From: Leifsonia sp. C5G2
Lineage (GTDB): Bacteria > Actinomycetota > Actinomycetes > Actinomycetales > Microbacteriaceae
Assembly: GCF_013359685.1 (NCBI RefSeq)
Contig: NZ_JABFMV010000001.1
Span: 500,858-564,857 of the forward strand
Reading direction: 5' to 3'
DNA: 64,000 nucleotides
Positions 43,860 through 52,352 of this stretch are shown piece by piece (position 1 is the first letter of the stretch; each line of letters opens with the position of its first letter). Below the pieces are notes generated by a model. The model was given only the letters and a program-made list of their open reading frames with translations, was not told the origin of the DNA and made no database searches. The translations under genes were made by a program, and so were the position numbers.

Positions 43860-44846
43860 TCAGCAGGACGATGCGTAGAGGTACGACGCCACGTCGGGGT
43901 CGTCGACGTTGTCCCGGGTGATCCACTTGAAGCCAACCTCCGTGTGCTGGGGATACGACGCCTTCCCTTCGCCGCGGGCCTTGGCAGCGAGGATCTCGAC
44001 TGCCTGATAGCCCATCTGGTACGGGTTCTGAGCGATCAGCGCGTCGAACGTACCCGCCTTCAGGCCGCTGACCAGTTCGGGACCCGCATCGAACGTCACG
44101 TTCAGGATGTCGCCCGTCTTGCCCGCCGCCTTGATGGCGGAGGCGGCGCCGCTCCCACCGGTGTCGGCCACCGAGTACACGGCCTTCAGACCGGGCGTGG
44201 ACTGGATGAGCCCCGAGACGATGTCGGCCGCCTTGGCGGAGTCCAGGCCCTCGTACTGAGTGGGGAGCACGGTGACGTCCGGGAACGACTTCAGGCCCTC
44301 GATGAAGCCCTTGGTCCGCGCGACCGCGCTGGACCCGGTGGGGTTGGCGCCGAGGATGGCCACCGTGCCCTTGCCGTCCAGGAGCTTGCCCAACTGCCCG
44401 GCCGCCTCCTTCGCCGCCTCGTAGCCGTCGGTGCCGACGTTGGTGACGTCGACATGCTGAGCGAGGGCGTTGTCGACGGCGATCACGTTCGTGCCGGACG
44501 CCATCAGGGCCTTCACCGGCTGCACGAAAGCGACCGGGTCGAACGGGTCGAGGAGCATCCCGGCGGGCTTGGAGATCGAGGCGGCGTTGAAGGCGTTGAG
44601 CAGGTCCGCCGTGTCGGCCGACGCCACTCCGGTCCAGGTGAGGTTGACGTCGTGCTCCTTCGCGGAGGCTTTCGCACCGAGGCACATCGACTTGAAGTAC
44701 GGGTTCTCCTGGAGTGGCATGACGCCGGTGATCGCGACGGCCTTCCCCGACGAGGAGCCGGTGGCGCCGGACGAGCATCCGGCCAGCGCGAGGGCGGCGA
44801 CGGCCGCCGCGGCGACGACGAGCGGGATCTTCCTCTGGTGCTTCAT
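43860..44846 (-). CDS. CUT2 substrate-binding lipoprotein (system 1)
   Basis: The 328-residue protein starts at ATG 44846 and has the lipobox ALAGC. The fold is ribose/inositol-binding-protein-like: ITGVMPLQENPYFKSMCLGAKASAKE, PAGMLLDPFDPVAFVQPV and AVYSVADTGGSGAASAIKAAG. It ends with paired Ser-Ser-Cys. It is only distantly similar to the binding protein of system 2, so the two importers probably carry different compounds. Confidence 0.92.
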   Translation of the reverse strand: MKHQRKIPLVVAAAAVAALALAGCSSGATGSSSGKAVAITGVMPLQENPYFKSMCLGAKASAKEHDVNLTWTGVASADTADLLNAFNAASISKPAGMLLDPFDPVAFVQPVKALMASGTNVIAVDNALAQHVDVTNVGTDGYEAAKEAAGQLGKLLDGKGTVAILGANPTGSSAVARTKGFIEGLKSFPDVTVLPTQYEGLDSAKAADIVSGLIQSTPGLKAVYSVADTGGSGAASAIKAAGKTGDILNVTFDAGPELVSGLKAGTFDALIAQNPYQMGYQAVEILAAKARGEGKASYPQHTEVGFKWITRDNVDDPDVASYLYASSC

Positions 44847-44859
44847 TGCTGTGTTCCTT

Positions 44860-45882
44860 TCACGAGGTGGAGCGCTTGGAACTGCGGATGTCGATGTACA
44901 CGGCGACGATCAACACGGCGCCGACCGCGATCTGCTGATAGAAGACGGGAAGGCCCACGATCACGAGCCCGTTCTGGAGGACCACGGCGAGGAGGGCTCC
45001 GAGCACCGCGCCCGGGATGGAGGCACGACCACCCCAGAGGCTGGCCCCTCCGATCACGGCCCCGGCGATGGCGGCCAGCGCGGTGTCGGTGTGCCCGCTC
45101 AGATTGGTCGTCGCGAACCGGCTGACGTCGACGAACCCGGCGAGCCCTGCCAGCCCGCCGAGCAGGACGAAGAGCCCGAACACGTAGCGTCGGCTCCGGA
45201 TGCCCACCCGGTCCGCCGCTTGGCGCGAGGACCCGATCGCGAGCACCCGCACGCCGAAGCGCGTCTTGGTGAGGAAGAACCAGAGCAGCACCACGATGAC
45301 CGCGACCAGGATCGCCGGCACCGGCAGCCCGTAGAAGGTGAGCAGGCCGAAGTTCTCCTGCACGGCCGGCGGGATGTTCACCACGTTCGTACCGTTCGAA
45401 ATGACCAGCGCGAAGCCGGCCCCGACCCCGAGCATGCCCAGCGTCGCGATGAACGAGCTGAGGCCGAGCCTGGCCACGAGGAATCCGTTGACCGCCCCGA
45501 AGATCAGCCCGGCGGCGACCGAGGCGAGCGCCCCGAGGAGGATGGCGAGCGTCGCGTCCGGCTGGTGTGCTGCGGCCGGGTCCGGCGCGCCCGCCACGGC
45601 CACCATGACCTTGGCGCCGACGACGGACGAGACGACCACATTCGAACCCAGGGAGATGTCGAGCTCTCCCGCGCCGAGCAGAAGGGACATGCCGGCGGCG
45701 AGGAGCAGGATCTGGGAACCGCCGAACAGGATGTTCTGGATGTTGCCCGGCTGGAGGAAGTTCGGCGACGCGAAGGCGAAGGTTGCGATGGCGATCACGT
45801 TGACGACCGCGATCCAGAAGGTCGTCGAGCCTCGGAGAGCCTGCATCCGCGTCGCGGGCAGCGTGGGTGTGCTTGCGGTCAT
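44860..45882 (-). CDS. RbsC-like ABC sugar permease (system 1)
   Basis: The 340-residue permease of the BPD_transp_2 family starts at ATG 45882, overlapping the ATPase stop. The GAGELDISLGSNVVVSSVVGA block and GGASLWGGRASIPGAVLGALLAVVL are the family marks. It lies 13 bases before the binding-protein gene. Confidence 0.92.
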   Translation of the reverse strand: MTASTPTLPATRMQALRGSTTFWIAVVNVIAIATFAFASPNFLQPGNIQNILFGGSQILLLAAGMSLLLGAGELDISLGSNVVVSSVVGAKVMVAVAGAPDPAAAHQPDATLAILLGALASVAAGLIFGAVNGFLVARLGLSSFIATLGMLGVGAGFALVISNGTNVVNIPPAVQENFGLLTFYGLPVPAILVAVIVVLLWFFLTKTRFGVRVLAIGSSRQAADRVGIRSRRYVFGLFVLLGGLAGLAGFVDVSRFATTNLSGHTDTALAAIAGAVIGGASLWGGRASIPGAVLGALLAVVLQNGLVIVGLPVFYQQIAVGAVLIVAVYIDIRSSKRSTS

Positions 45883-46700
45883 CGTTCCTCCTCCTCGTCG
45901 GCGTCGAGCTGCTGGTCGCCGGTCGTCGACCGCCAGGCCTCCGTCGGCACGTCCTCGCCCAGCATTGCGCCCAGGATCCTCGGCATCGTCGCCTCGGCCG
46001 CGGTCAGGTTGGCGGCCACCTGGCCGTGGCGCATGATCAGGAAGCGGTGCGCGAGGGTGAGCATCCGCGGGAGGTCGTGGGAGATGACGAGCACACCCAG
46101 CCCTCGCTCTGCGCAGTCCCGGATCGTGTCGCAGACGATCTCGGTCTGACGTGCGCCGAGAGCGGCCGTCGGCTCGTCCATGAACACGCCGCGGTCGGCC
46201 CACATCACGCTCCGCGAGATTGCCACGGCCTGCTTCTGTCCGCCGGACAGCGTCCCGATCGGAGTGCCGGGGCCGGGCATCTTCACCGACAGCTGCGAGA
46301 GCGCGGCAGCGGCGGCGGCGCGCATGCCACCTCGATCGAGCATTCCGAGTGCGCCGAGCAAGCCGCCTCTCACCCGCTCGCGACCGAGGAAGATGTTCTC
46401 GGAGAGGGTCAGGTCCGGGGCGAGCGCCAGGTCTTGGTAGACCGTGTCGATGCCATGATCCTGGGCCTTGTAGGCGGGATCGCTCCCCACCTCCACTCCC
46501 CCGATCCGGATGACCCCTCTGTCAGGGCGGACAGCCCCCGACAGGACCTTCATCAGGGTCGACTTCCCGGCCCCATTGTCGCCGACCAGCGCGACGACCT
46601 CGCCGGGGTAGAGCTTCAGACTCGCCCCGCGCAGGGCTTCGACGTGGCCGTAGGACTTGATGAGGCCTTCCGCCTCCAGGACTGCAGTGCCCACCGTCAT
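45879..46700 (-). CDS. CUT2 ABC ATPase, single-domain (system 1)
   Basis: The 273-residue ATPase has Walker A GDNGAGKST, signature LSGGQKQ, Walker B GVFMDEPT and ISHDL. It is again a single-domain form, with a strongly acidic tail (DADEEEER). It starts at ATG 46700, 22 bases after the oxidoreductase stop, and overlaps the permease start. Confidence 0.92.
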   Translation of the reverse strand: MTVGTAVLEAEGLIKSYGHVEALRGASLKLYPGEVVALVGDNGAGKSTLMKVLSGAVRPDRGVIRIGGVEVGSDPAYKAQDHGIDTVYQDLALAPDLTLSENIFLGRERVRGGLLGALGMLDRGGMRAAAAAALSQLSVKMPGPGTPIGTLSGGQKQAVAISRSVMWADRGVFMDEPTAALGARQTEIVCDTIRDCAERGLGVLVISHDLPRMLTLAHRFLIMRHGQVAANLTAAEATMPRILGAMLGEDVPTEAWRSTTGDQQLDADEEEER

Positions 46701-46722
46701 CGTTCTCCGTTCACTGGCCGGC

Positions 46723-48309
46723 TCACGCGGCCGAGACGTGCTCGGCGGCCATGATGTGCTCGGCGGCCATCACGATCGCGAGCATCGGATTGGCTGCAGG
46801 GATCGTCGGCAGGATCGACGCGTCGACGACCCGAAGATTCGATACGCCGTAGACGTTTCCGTGCTGGTCGACGACGCCGCCGTGCTCGCGGTCGGCCATC
46901 TTCGCCGTTCCGGTGAAGTGGTAGCCCGACGCCACCGTGTCGGTGATGAAGCGTTCGAGGGCCGCGTCGTCGGCGATGATCCGCTCGTCCACGCCGATCG
47001 GCGTACCGAGCATCTCCGCCAGGGGCGATGCGGTGACGACCCGCCACCCGTCTCGCACGATCTGCTTCATCACGGCCATGTCGACCTCGGCCGAGAGGTA
47101 GTCCGGGTCGACAGCCGGCATCACTCCGGGCGCCGACGAGCGGATGGCCACCCGGCCGACCGATCGCGGCTTGTTGATCACGCAACCGACGCCGGCCACG
47201 TTCGCGATGCCGTCGTTCGCCGATCCCGCCATGCCGCGGCCGCCCTCATCGTTCGTGCGGGCGTCGAGATAGCTGAACATGGTCAGCTGGGCGTCGAGCG
47301 TGCCCGGCTGCACGTCGGTCGAGTAGCGCCAGGCGGTCTGCAGGCTGAAGTCGGAGGGCCTCCAGGCATCGGCGACGGGCGGTGCGAGCAGGGGCACGCA
47401 GCAGTGATCCGCGAGGTTCTCCCCCACCGGAAGATCGGCGACGACCTCGATGCCGTGGGACTCCAGGAGAGCCCGCGGACCGACACCGGATCGCTGCAGG
47501 ATGGCCGGGGTGGCGATCGCGCCCGCACTCAGGATGACCTCGTCGGCCTCGAGCACGCTGCCGTCGAGCAGTTCGACCCCGTACGCGCGGTCGCCGTCGA
47601 ACAGCACCCGGGCGACCTCCGCCTCGGCCCGGACCTCGAGGTTCGGACGATCCCGCACGGGGTTGAGGTAGGAGAGCGCAGTCGACACGCGCGTGCCTCC
47701 GACCCTCGCCTGCGGCACACGCCCGACACCCTCCACGTCCGGAGCGTTGAAGTCGGCGACCGGCTGTGCGCCCACCGACTGGGCCGCCTCGAGGAAGGCG
47801 CGCTGCAGCGGGGCGAGCTCGTCGTCGGTCGCACGGGTGATCGGGAACGGCCCCGCGTCACCGTGGTTGACCGCGTCCTCGGCCGTGTCGCTCTCAAGCC
47901 GGCGGAACGTGTCCGACACGGCTTCGAAGTCCCACTCGGGGTTGCCCGCTTCGGCCCACTCGCGGTAGTCGGCCGATGCCCCGCGAAGCGCGATCGCTCC
48001 GTTGATCGCCGAGCCGCCGCCGATCAGCTTGGCCTGCGGCACCACGATGGTCGTGCCCGCCATTTCTATGGTGAGGCCCCAGTCGTGCTTCGGGTCCACC
48101 TCCGGAGCGTGGCCCCGCATCGGCACGTACTTGGCGTCGAGCACCCCGGCGGGCGTCTCGTCGAGGGTCGGATAGTCGACACCGGCCTCGAGCACCATGA
48201 CCTCGGCACGAGCGTCCTCGCTGAGTCGCGCTGCGACGATGCAGCCCGCGGTTCCGCCGCCCACGACGATGATCCGCCGCCCCTGTGCCGTTCGAGCTTC
48301 CTCGCCCAT
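46723..48309 (-). CDS. GMC family FAD-dependent oxidoreductase
   Basis: The 528-residue flavoenzyme is the first gene of the island. It has the FAD loop VVGGGTAGCIVAARLSED, the second GMC block GGGSAINGAIALRG, and the C-terminal active-site region YHFTGTAKM plus DASILPTIPAANPMLAIVMAAEH. Most GMC enzymes oxidise alcohols, choline, glucose or pyranose hydroxyls; GMC enzymes that make 3-keto-glycosides are known to act together with TIM-barrel partners. It has no signal peptide. Its promoter and operator are directly upstream. Confidence 0.9.
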   Translation of the reverse strand: MGEEARTAQGRRIIVVGGGTAGCIVAARLSEDARAEVMVLEAGVDYPTLDETPAGVLDAKYVPMRGHAPEVDPKHDWGLTIEMAGTTIVVPQAKLIGGGSAINGAIALRGASADYREWAEAGNPEWDFEAVSDTFRRLESDTAEDAVNHGDAGPFPITRATDDELAPLQRAFLEAAQSVGAQPVADFNAPDVEGVGRVPQARVGGTRVSTALSYLNPVRDRPNLEVRAEAEVARVLFDGDRAYGVELLDGSVLEADEVILSAGAIATPAILQRSGVGPRALLESHGIEVVADLPVGENLADHCCVPLLAPPVADAWRPSDFSLQTAWRYSTDVQPGTLDAQLTMFSYLDARTNDEGGRGMAGSANDGIANVAGVGCVINKPRSVGRVAIRSSAPGVMPAVDPDYLSAEVDMAVMKQIVRDGWRVVTASPLAEMLGTPIGVDERIIADDAALERFITDTVASGYHFTGTAKMADREHGGVVDQHGNVYGVSNLRVVDASILPTIPAANPMLAIVMAAEHIMAAEHVSAA

Positions 48310-48326
48310 CTGTCCTCCCGGAAAGT

Positions 48327-48370
48327 AATTTGTTCTGGGAAGAATAAATTGACGGCCACACGTACGTCAA
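48327..48370 (-). promoter_or_regulatory. Main promoter and operator of the ROK island
   Basis: On the reverse strand TTGACG (48370-48365), 17 bases and TTATTC (48347-48342) form the promoter. The imperfect palindrome aatttgttctgggaagaataaatt (48327-48350) covers the -10 box and has the TTTGT-N10-ATAAA form, close to the sites at 43764 and 49599. Confidence 0.7.
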
Positions 48371-48426
48371 GCGGGGAAACGAGGTTGTAACAATCGCCGT
48401 TCGATCTGCGCGCAGTGGCGAGGGTG

Positions 48427-49587
48427 TCAGGCCGCGATTCCGCGAACGGTGGCTTCCGGGTCCCGGAGGAGGGGCTCGAAGGCGAGCTCGGCCGCCCCAA
48501 CCAGGACGTCGTCGGCAAGTGTGGACGCCTCCAGCTCGATCGGGTCGAGCTGCGCGACGACGGAGGTCCCGAGCGCCCGGGAGAGGGGTCCCTGGAAGCG
48601 CGAGGCGAGGGCGGCGAGTAGTCCGGAGAGGACGATGCGGTCGGGGGCGAGCGTGTTCGCGAGACTGATCAAACCCGTCTCGAGATGCTTGACCACGTCG
48701 TCGAAGACCTCGTCGTCGTCTTCATCCTCGAGGACCTTCAGCAGCTCCTCCGTCGTCGAGCGCGGGTCTCTGCCCAGGGCCCGCGCGATCGCGCGGCCGT
48801 CCACGAACAGCTCCAGGCACCCGCGGGCACCGCAGCTGCACGTCGGGCCGTCGGGCTCCACCAGCAGGTGACCGGCCTGGAGCGAGTGGTCGGAGCGGCC
48901 GGCCTGCTCGTCGGCGAGGATGAGCGCCGAACCGACCCCCACCCGTTGTCCAGTCAGGAAGAGCAACCGTTGAGCGCCCCTGCCGGCCCCCCAGCGGAAC
49001 TCGGCGAGCGCCGCCAGTGTCGCATCATGGGCGACCTGCAGCGGCACGCCGGGCGGGAGCCATCGCTCCAGGGAGCGCGTCATCTCGACGTTGCGCCAGC
49101 CGATCGGGAGCAGGGCCTGGGCGTAGCCGGTCTGCTGGTTGAAGATTCCAGGCACGGACAGCCCGACCCCTACGATCGGAAGCGTTGAGCTGTCGATGGT
49201 CTCGCGGAGGAATCCGCCCAGGATCTTGAGGGTGCTGGAGGGCGCCTCTGCCGCCACATCGAACCGTCGCTCGGCCCGGAAGCGCGTCGCGTGAGCTAGG
49301 TCGATGATGGCCAGAGTGATGCCGTCGCGCCCGAGCACCCCGGCGACCACCCCCGCCCCTGAGCTGCGCGGCACCAGGAACGACGACGGCCGCCCCCTCG
49401 TCCCCGGCGGCACTGGAGGCGAGGACTCGAGGAGCCCGAGACCTCCGAGATCCTCGACGGCTCGGCCGGCGGCACTCCGGGCCAGCCCCGCGAGCGCAGT
49501 GGCGTTCGACCGCGTCATCGACCCGTGCATGAACAGGGCCGCGAGCAGCCGGCCCGCTGCTGTCGAGCCCAGAATCGGCGTCGGCAC
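48427..49587 (-). CDS. ROK family transcriptional regulator (NagC/XylR type)
   Basis: The N-terminal part (about residues 10-60) is a winged helix (SMTRSNATALAGLARSAAGRAVEDL), followed by a ROK domain with GVGLSVPGIFNQQTG and the zinc site CSCGARGCLE. The ATP-binding Asp-x-Gly-x-Thr loop is degenerate (GVLGRDG), so it binds but probably does not phosphorylate sugar. Start: GTG 49587 has AAAGGGGG upstream; a longer start at ATG 49614 would place the operator inside the coding region, so I prefer GTG. It is the likely repressor of the fourteen-gene island downstream. Confidence 0.9.
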   Translation of the reverse strand: MPTPILGSTAAGRLLAALFMHGSMTRSNATALAGLARSAAGRAVEDLGGLGLLESSPPVPPGTRGRPSSFLVPRSSGAGVVAGVLGRDGITLAIIDLAHATRFRAERRFDVAAEAPSSTLKILGGFLRETIDSSTLPIVGVGLSVPGIFNQQTGYAQALLPIGWRNVEMTRSLERWLPPGVPLQVAHDATLAALAEFRWGAGRGAQRLLFLTGQRVGVGSALILADEQAGRSDHSLQAGHLLVEPDGPTCSCGARGCLELFVDGRAIARALGRDPRSTTEELLKVLEDEDDDEVFDDVVKHLETGLISLANTLAPDRIVLSGLLAALASRFQGPLSRALGTSVVAQLDPIELEASTLADDVLVGAAELAFEPLLRDPEATVRGIAA

Positions 49588-49598
49588 ACCACACCCCC

Positions 49599-49620
49599 TT
49601 TTGTTTTCAAGCATACAAAA
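49599..49620. promoter_or_regulatory. Operator at the ROK regulator gene (autoregulation)
   Basis: ttttgt (49599-49604) and acaaaa (49615-49620), ten bases apart, form the same site as at 43764. It lies directly upstream of the GTG start, which suits autorepression. Confidence 0.6.
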
Positions 49621-49758
49621 CTGCGGGGTGCGTGGCCGTACGACCGTTGAGGCACTTCAGGACCAAGTCGCGGCTCTTGAAATCCGGGAGTCTGAAGGCC
49701 GAGCCCGGAACCTGCAAGCGAACTCCTTTCGACGGCCACTGCAGCGTTCGATGCCGAA

Positions 49759-50133
49759 TCAACGCGAAGGGGCCGTGAAGCCTGGCTCGCCGAGGTACCC
49801 GCCGCTCCAGACGATCCAGCCTGCCGCGGCGGGCGCGAAGGTCGCGAGCCAGCTGAGACACCCCGAGCACGTCCAAGCGACCGGACCGCTTTCCGTCCGG
49901 CCACGCGCCGGCGCCACAGCGAGACGGCGGGTGACCCGGTCGAAGTGCAGCTGCATCTGGGTCGGCGTGAGGCGCTCGAACGCCTCGACGTACGCCGTCT
50001 CGAGTGTCCGCGGACGGCTGCCGAGCAGTCCTTCGTAGCGCTCGACCGCCCGGAGGTCGGCACGCGAGAAGGAGGGTGCGGGGTCCGGTTCGAGGTCCAG
50101 CCGAGGGCCGAGGATCCGGTCGAGGCGGCTCAT
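49759..50133 (-). CDS. Hypothetical protein, 124 residues
   Basis: The frame starts at ATG 50133, overlapping the stop of the VOC remnant as ATGA. The N-terminal part is charged (MSRLDRILGPRLDLEPD) with a helix around RADLRAVERYEGLL and a segment PTQMQLHFDRVTRRLAVA. The C-terminal part contains CSGC and a hydrophobic WLATFAPAAAGWIVW. No signal peptide and no recognised family. Confidence 0.5.
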   Translation of the reverse strand: MSRLDRILGPRLDLEPDPAPSFSRADLRAVERYEGLLGSRPRTLETAYVEAFERLTPTQMQLHFDRVTRRLAVAPARGRTESGPVAWTCSGCLSWLATFAPAAAGWIVWSGGYLGEPGFTAPSR

Positions 50134-50435
50134 GGTCCGGTCCCTTCCCAGCGTCCCGGCGCCCGGGTGACGACCTGCTGGATCGTCCAGCGGTTGCCTT
50201 CCGAGTCGGGGAAGGATGCGTACGTCCCATAGCTGTCGGTTGCGGGATGCGCCCCGACGACGCGGTTCGCATCCCCGGCCCAGTGGAACACGCCGTCGGC
50301 GTCGTGCCAGAGCTCGCTGACCTCGGCCCCGCGGCCGATGAGCTCGTCCCGGGTGGCGGCGATGTCGTCCGTGATCAGGTGCAGCCCTTCGGCGCTTCCG
50401 GGTGCAGCCTCTGTGAGGTGATAGGAGGGCGCGGA
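50130..50435 (-). pseudogene. C-terminal remnant of a VOC/glyoxalase-type protein
   Basis: An open frame without any start codon reads SYHLTEAAPGSAEGLHLITD, then DDIAATRDELIGRGAEVSEL and SYGTYASFPDSEGNRWTIQQ. This is the second half of a VOC-fold protein, with the usual F-x-D-x-E-G-N strand. Upstream in the same frame there is a TGA and no ATG, GTG or TTG, and the N-terminal half is not found in the other frames. It ends in an ATGA overlap with the next ORF. It is probably a truncated gene. Confidence 0.6.
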
Positions 50436-50759
50436 CGGCCGACGTGGACGACATGTCGATGGACACGATGATTTCGGAGCTGAGGAGTCGACACCTCAGC
50501 GAGGGCCCGACGCAACCGGGCGACGCGGCCGGGCAACGAAGAGCCCCCGAACACTGAACGGCTGATACATCCTGCGGAATTCCGCGGATATTCGACCACT
50601 GGACTCATCCTCAATCACCCCTTTCTTCTGAGAGTGTGTCCAATTCATGGATCACATCCGTCTCGTTCTCCGAAACTCGGAGTGATACTACCTACGAGCC
50701 AACCGATGCCATCGACTCGCTCATCAGAATGGAGCGGGTACCGGAGATTCCGGTGCATC
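50436..50759. other. Gene-poor stretch with a 12-bp palindrome
   Basis: No convincing coding sequence was found in these 324 bases, which are less GC-rich than their surroundings. They contain the perfect palindrome gcggaattccgc at 50574-50585. This is probably the eroded 5' part and promoter of the VOC remnant. Confidence 0.4.
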
Positions 50760-51326
50760 CTACGAGTCGGCAGGGACGGTGTACCGCAGTCGGACGACTC
50801 CCCGGCCGAGCTGCCGGGCCTCGACCAGCTCGAGGTCGCTCCGGACCCCGCGCGGCAGTCCCGGCTTACCGCCTCCCAGGATCACCGGCAGGACGTAGAG
50901 CTGGACCTCGTCGATCAGACCGGCTTCGAAGGCCTGTGCGGCGAGGTCGGCCCCGCCGATGATCAGGTCTCCGCCTGCAGCCGCCTTCAGCGCGCGGACG
51001 GCGGCCGGGACGAACTCGTGTTCGATTCGGGTTCGGGCTGTCGTGGCCGCGGCGAGCGTCGTCGAGAAGACGATCTTCTCCGGCGCCTGCCAGGCCGCCG
51101 AGAAGGCGGAGAACGCGGGCGACTGCGCGGCGAGGTCGGTATCCGTCTCCCACACCGCCATGTTCTCGTAGAGGCGCCGCCCGTAGAGGTGGAGGCTGGT
51201 CGAACGCATCAGCTCGGTATGGACGGCGAAGACCTCCTCGTCGATCGGGTAGAAGGTGAATCCTCCGCTCTCGTCCTCGATGTATCCGTCCAGCGAGACG
51301 TTGGTCGGGTAGATCAGTCTTCCCAT
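50760..51326 (-). CDS. Dihydrofolate reductase/RibD C-terminal-like protein
   Basis: The 188-residue protein starts at ATG 51326. It has the RibD-C/DHFR-like fold: IYPTNVSLDGYIEDESGGF at the start, STSLHLYGRRLYENMAVWE, then GGDLIIGGADLAAQAFEAGLIDE and LPVILGGGKP. Such proteins reduce an unknown pteridine- or flavin-like substrate with NADPH. It overlaps the SRPBCC gene upstream by 13 bases and is in a small operon with ArsR and SRPBCC genes. Confidence 0.88.
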   Translation of the reverse strand: MGRLIYPTNVSLDGYIEDESGGFTFYPIDEEVFAVHTELMRSTSLHLYGRRLYENMAVWETDTDLAAQSPAFSAFSAAWQAPEKIVFSTTLAAATTARTRIEHEFVPAAVRALKAAAGGDLIIGGADLAAQAFEAGLIDEVQLYVLPVILGGGKPGLPRGVRSDLELVEARQLGRGVVRLRYTVPADS

Positions 51327-51784
51327 TTCGAGACCTCCTGTTCGAGGGTTTGGAATGCCTCGAGCCAGCCCTTCTCGGCTGGCCGGGCGAGGTCGGCAGG
51401 TAGCCACTGACGTATGTCGAGACGAGTGCGGCGGAGGCCTTCGTCGTGGAACTCGACGACGAAGCGGCTCTCGAACGGTGCAAAGCCGTCGCGGCGTGTA
51501 CCGGAGACGTGCATCACACCGTCGATGAGTTCATCTGCACGCACGTCGATCAGTTCGATGTGCACGTGGATCCGGGCCTCCGGGTCCGAGGCCACGCGCT
51601 CGACCCAGCGCTGATGCCCTCCCGGACGGACGTCGAAATCCATCTCGTCGCGGTCGATCGAGTTGCCGATCGGACCCCACCATGCCGCCAGCTGATCCGG
51701 GTCGGTGAATGCCCGGTAGACGAGTGCGCGCGGTGCGTCGAAGACGCGGTCGATGTGGATCGGAGCGTCGCCGAGCCGCATCAC
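51314..51784 (-). CDS. SRPBCC/AHSA1 domain protein
   Basis: The 156-residue protein has the activator-of-Hsp90-like START fold: RVFDAPRALVYRAFTDPDQLAAWWGP at the start, FDVRPGGHQRW in the middle and GWLEAFQTLEQEV as the final helix. Its start at GTG 51784 overlaps the ArsR stop; ATG 51781 is an alternative. ArsR-SRPBCC gene pairs are common in actinobacteria. The ligand is unknown. Confidence 0.9.
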   Translation of the reverse strand: MMRLGDAPIHIDRVFDAPRALVYRAFTDPDQLAAWWGPIGNSIDRDEMDFDVRPGGHQRWVERVASDPEARIHVHIELIDVRADELIDGVMHVSGTRRDGFAPFESRFVVEFHDEGLRRTRLDIRQWLPADLARPAEKGWLEAFQTLEQEVSKWED

Positions 51785-52143
51785 TCAGCCCTCGCCTGCG
51801 GGCCCGGTGCGCCGTCCTCGTCGAGCGCTTCCGCCAGGTGATGCTCGAGACGATCCAGCGAGGCATCCCAGAACCGCTTGTACCGTCCGATCCACTCGGC
51901 GGCGTCGCGGAGCCGGGCAGCTTCCAGCCGGCTCGCGCGCCACTTGCCGACCTGCGACCTCGAGATGAGGGACGCATGCTCCAGAACCTTGAGGTGGCGG
52001 GATACGGCGGGCATCGAGATCTTCAGAGGCGCGGTGAGTTCCGTCACCGTCGCCTCGCCGTCCACCAGTCGAGCGAGGATCGCACGCCTGGTCGGGTCCG
52101 CCAGGGCAGAGAAGACGAGGCTCAGTTCGTCGGTTGCCGTCAT
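51781..52143 (-). CDS. ArsR family transcriptional regulator
   Basis: The 120-residue winged-helix protein has ALADPTRRAILARLVDGEATVTEL and the recognition helix region MPAVSRHLKVLEHASLISRSQVGKW. No metal-binding cysteines are present. It is the first gene of the ArsR-SRPBCC-RibD-like operon and probably binds the palindrome just upstream. Confidence 0.92.
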   Translation of the reverse strand: MTATDELSLVFSALADPTRRAILARLVDGEATVTELTAPLKISMPAVSRHLKVLEHASLISRSQVGKWRASRLEAARLRDAAEWIGRYKRFWDASLDRLEHHLAEALDEDGAPGPQARAE

Positions 52144-52155
52144 GCGGGGTCCGAT

Positions 52156-52177
52156 CGTTTAACCATGTCGTTAAACG
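52156..52177. promoter_or_regulatory. Palindromic operator before the ArsR operon
   Basis: cgtttaac (52156-52163) and gttaaacg (52170-52177) form a perfect 8-bp inverted repeat with a six-base spacer, 13 bases before the ArsR start. Confidence 0.7.
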
Positions 52178-52352
52178 TAATGGATGCGGGTGGGGCGGTC
52201 AAGCCCTGACCAATGCTGCGCGGACTTCCGACTGAGTCATACGCCGGGAATGTCTCACCAGCTCGTCGTCACGACACGCGTCCAAATGACGCCACCGTCG
52301 CGGTCCGCTCTCGACCGTGCAGTAAAAGCACGCGACTCGCTAAGCTGCCGAA

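Noticed and set aside
49588-49614. Longer start at ATG 49614 for the ROK regulator
   Set aside because: It would put the operator inside the coding region and lacks a Shine-Dalgarno; GTG 49587 has AAAGGGGG at a good distance.
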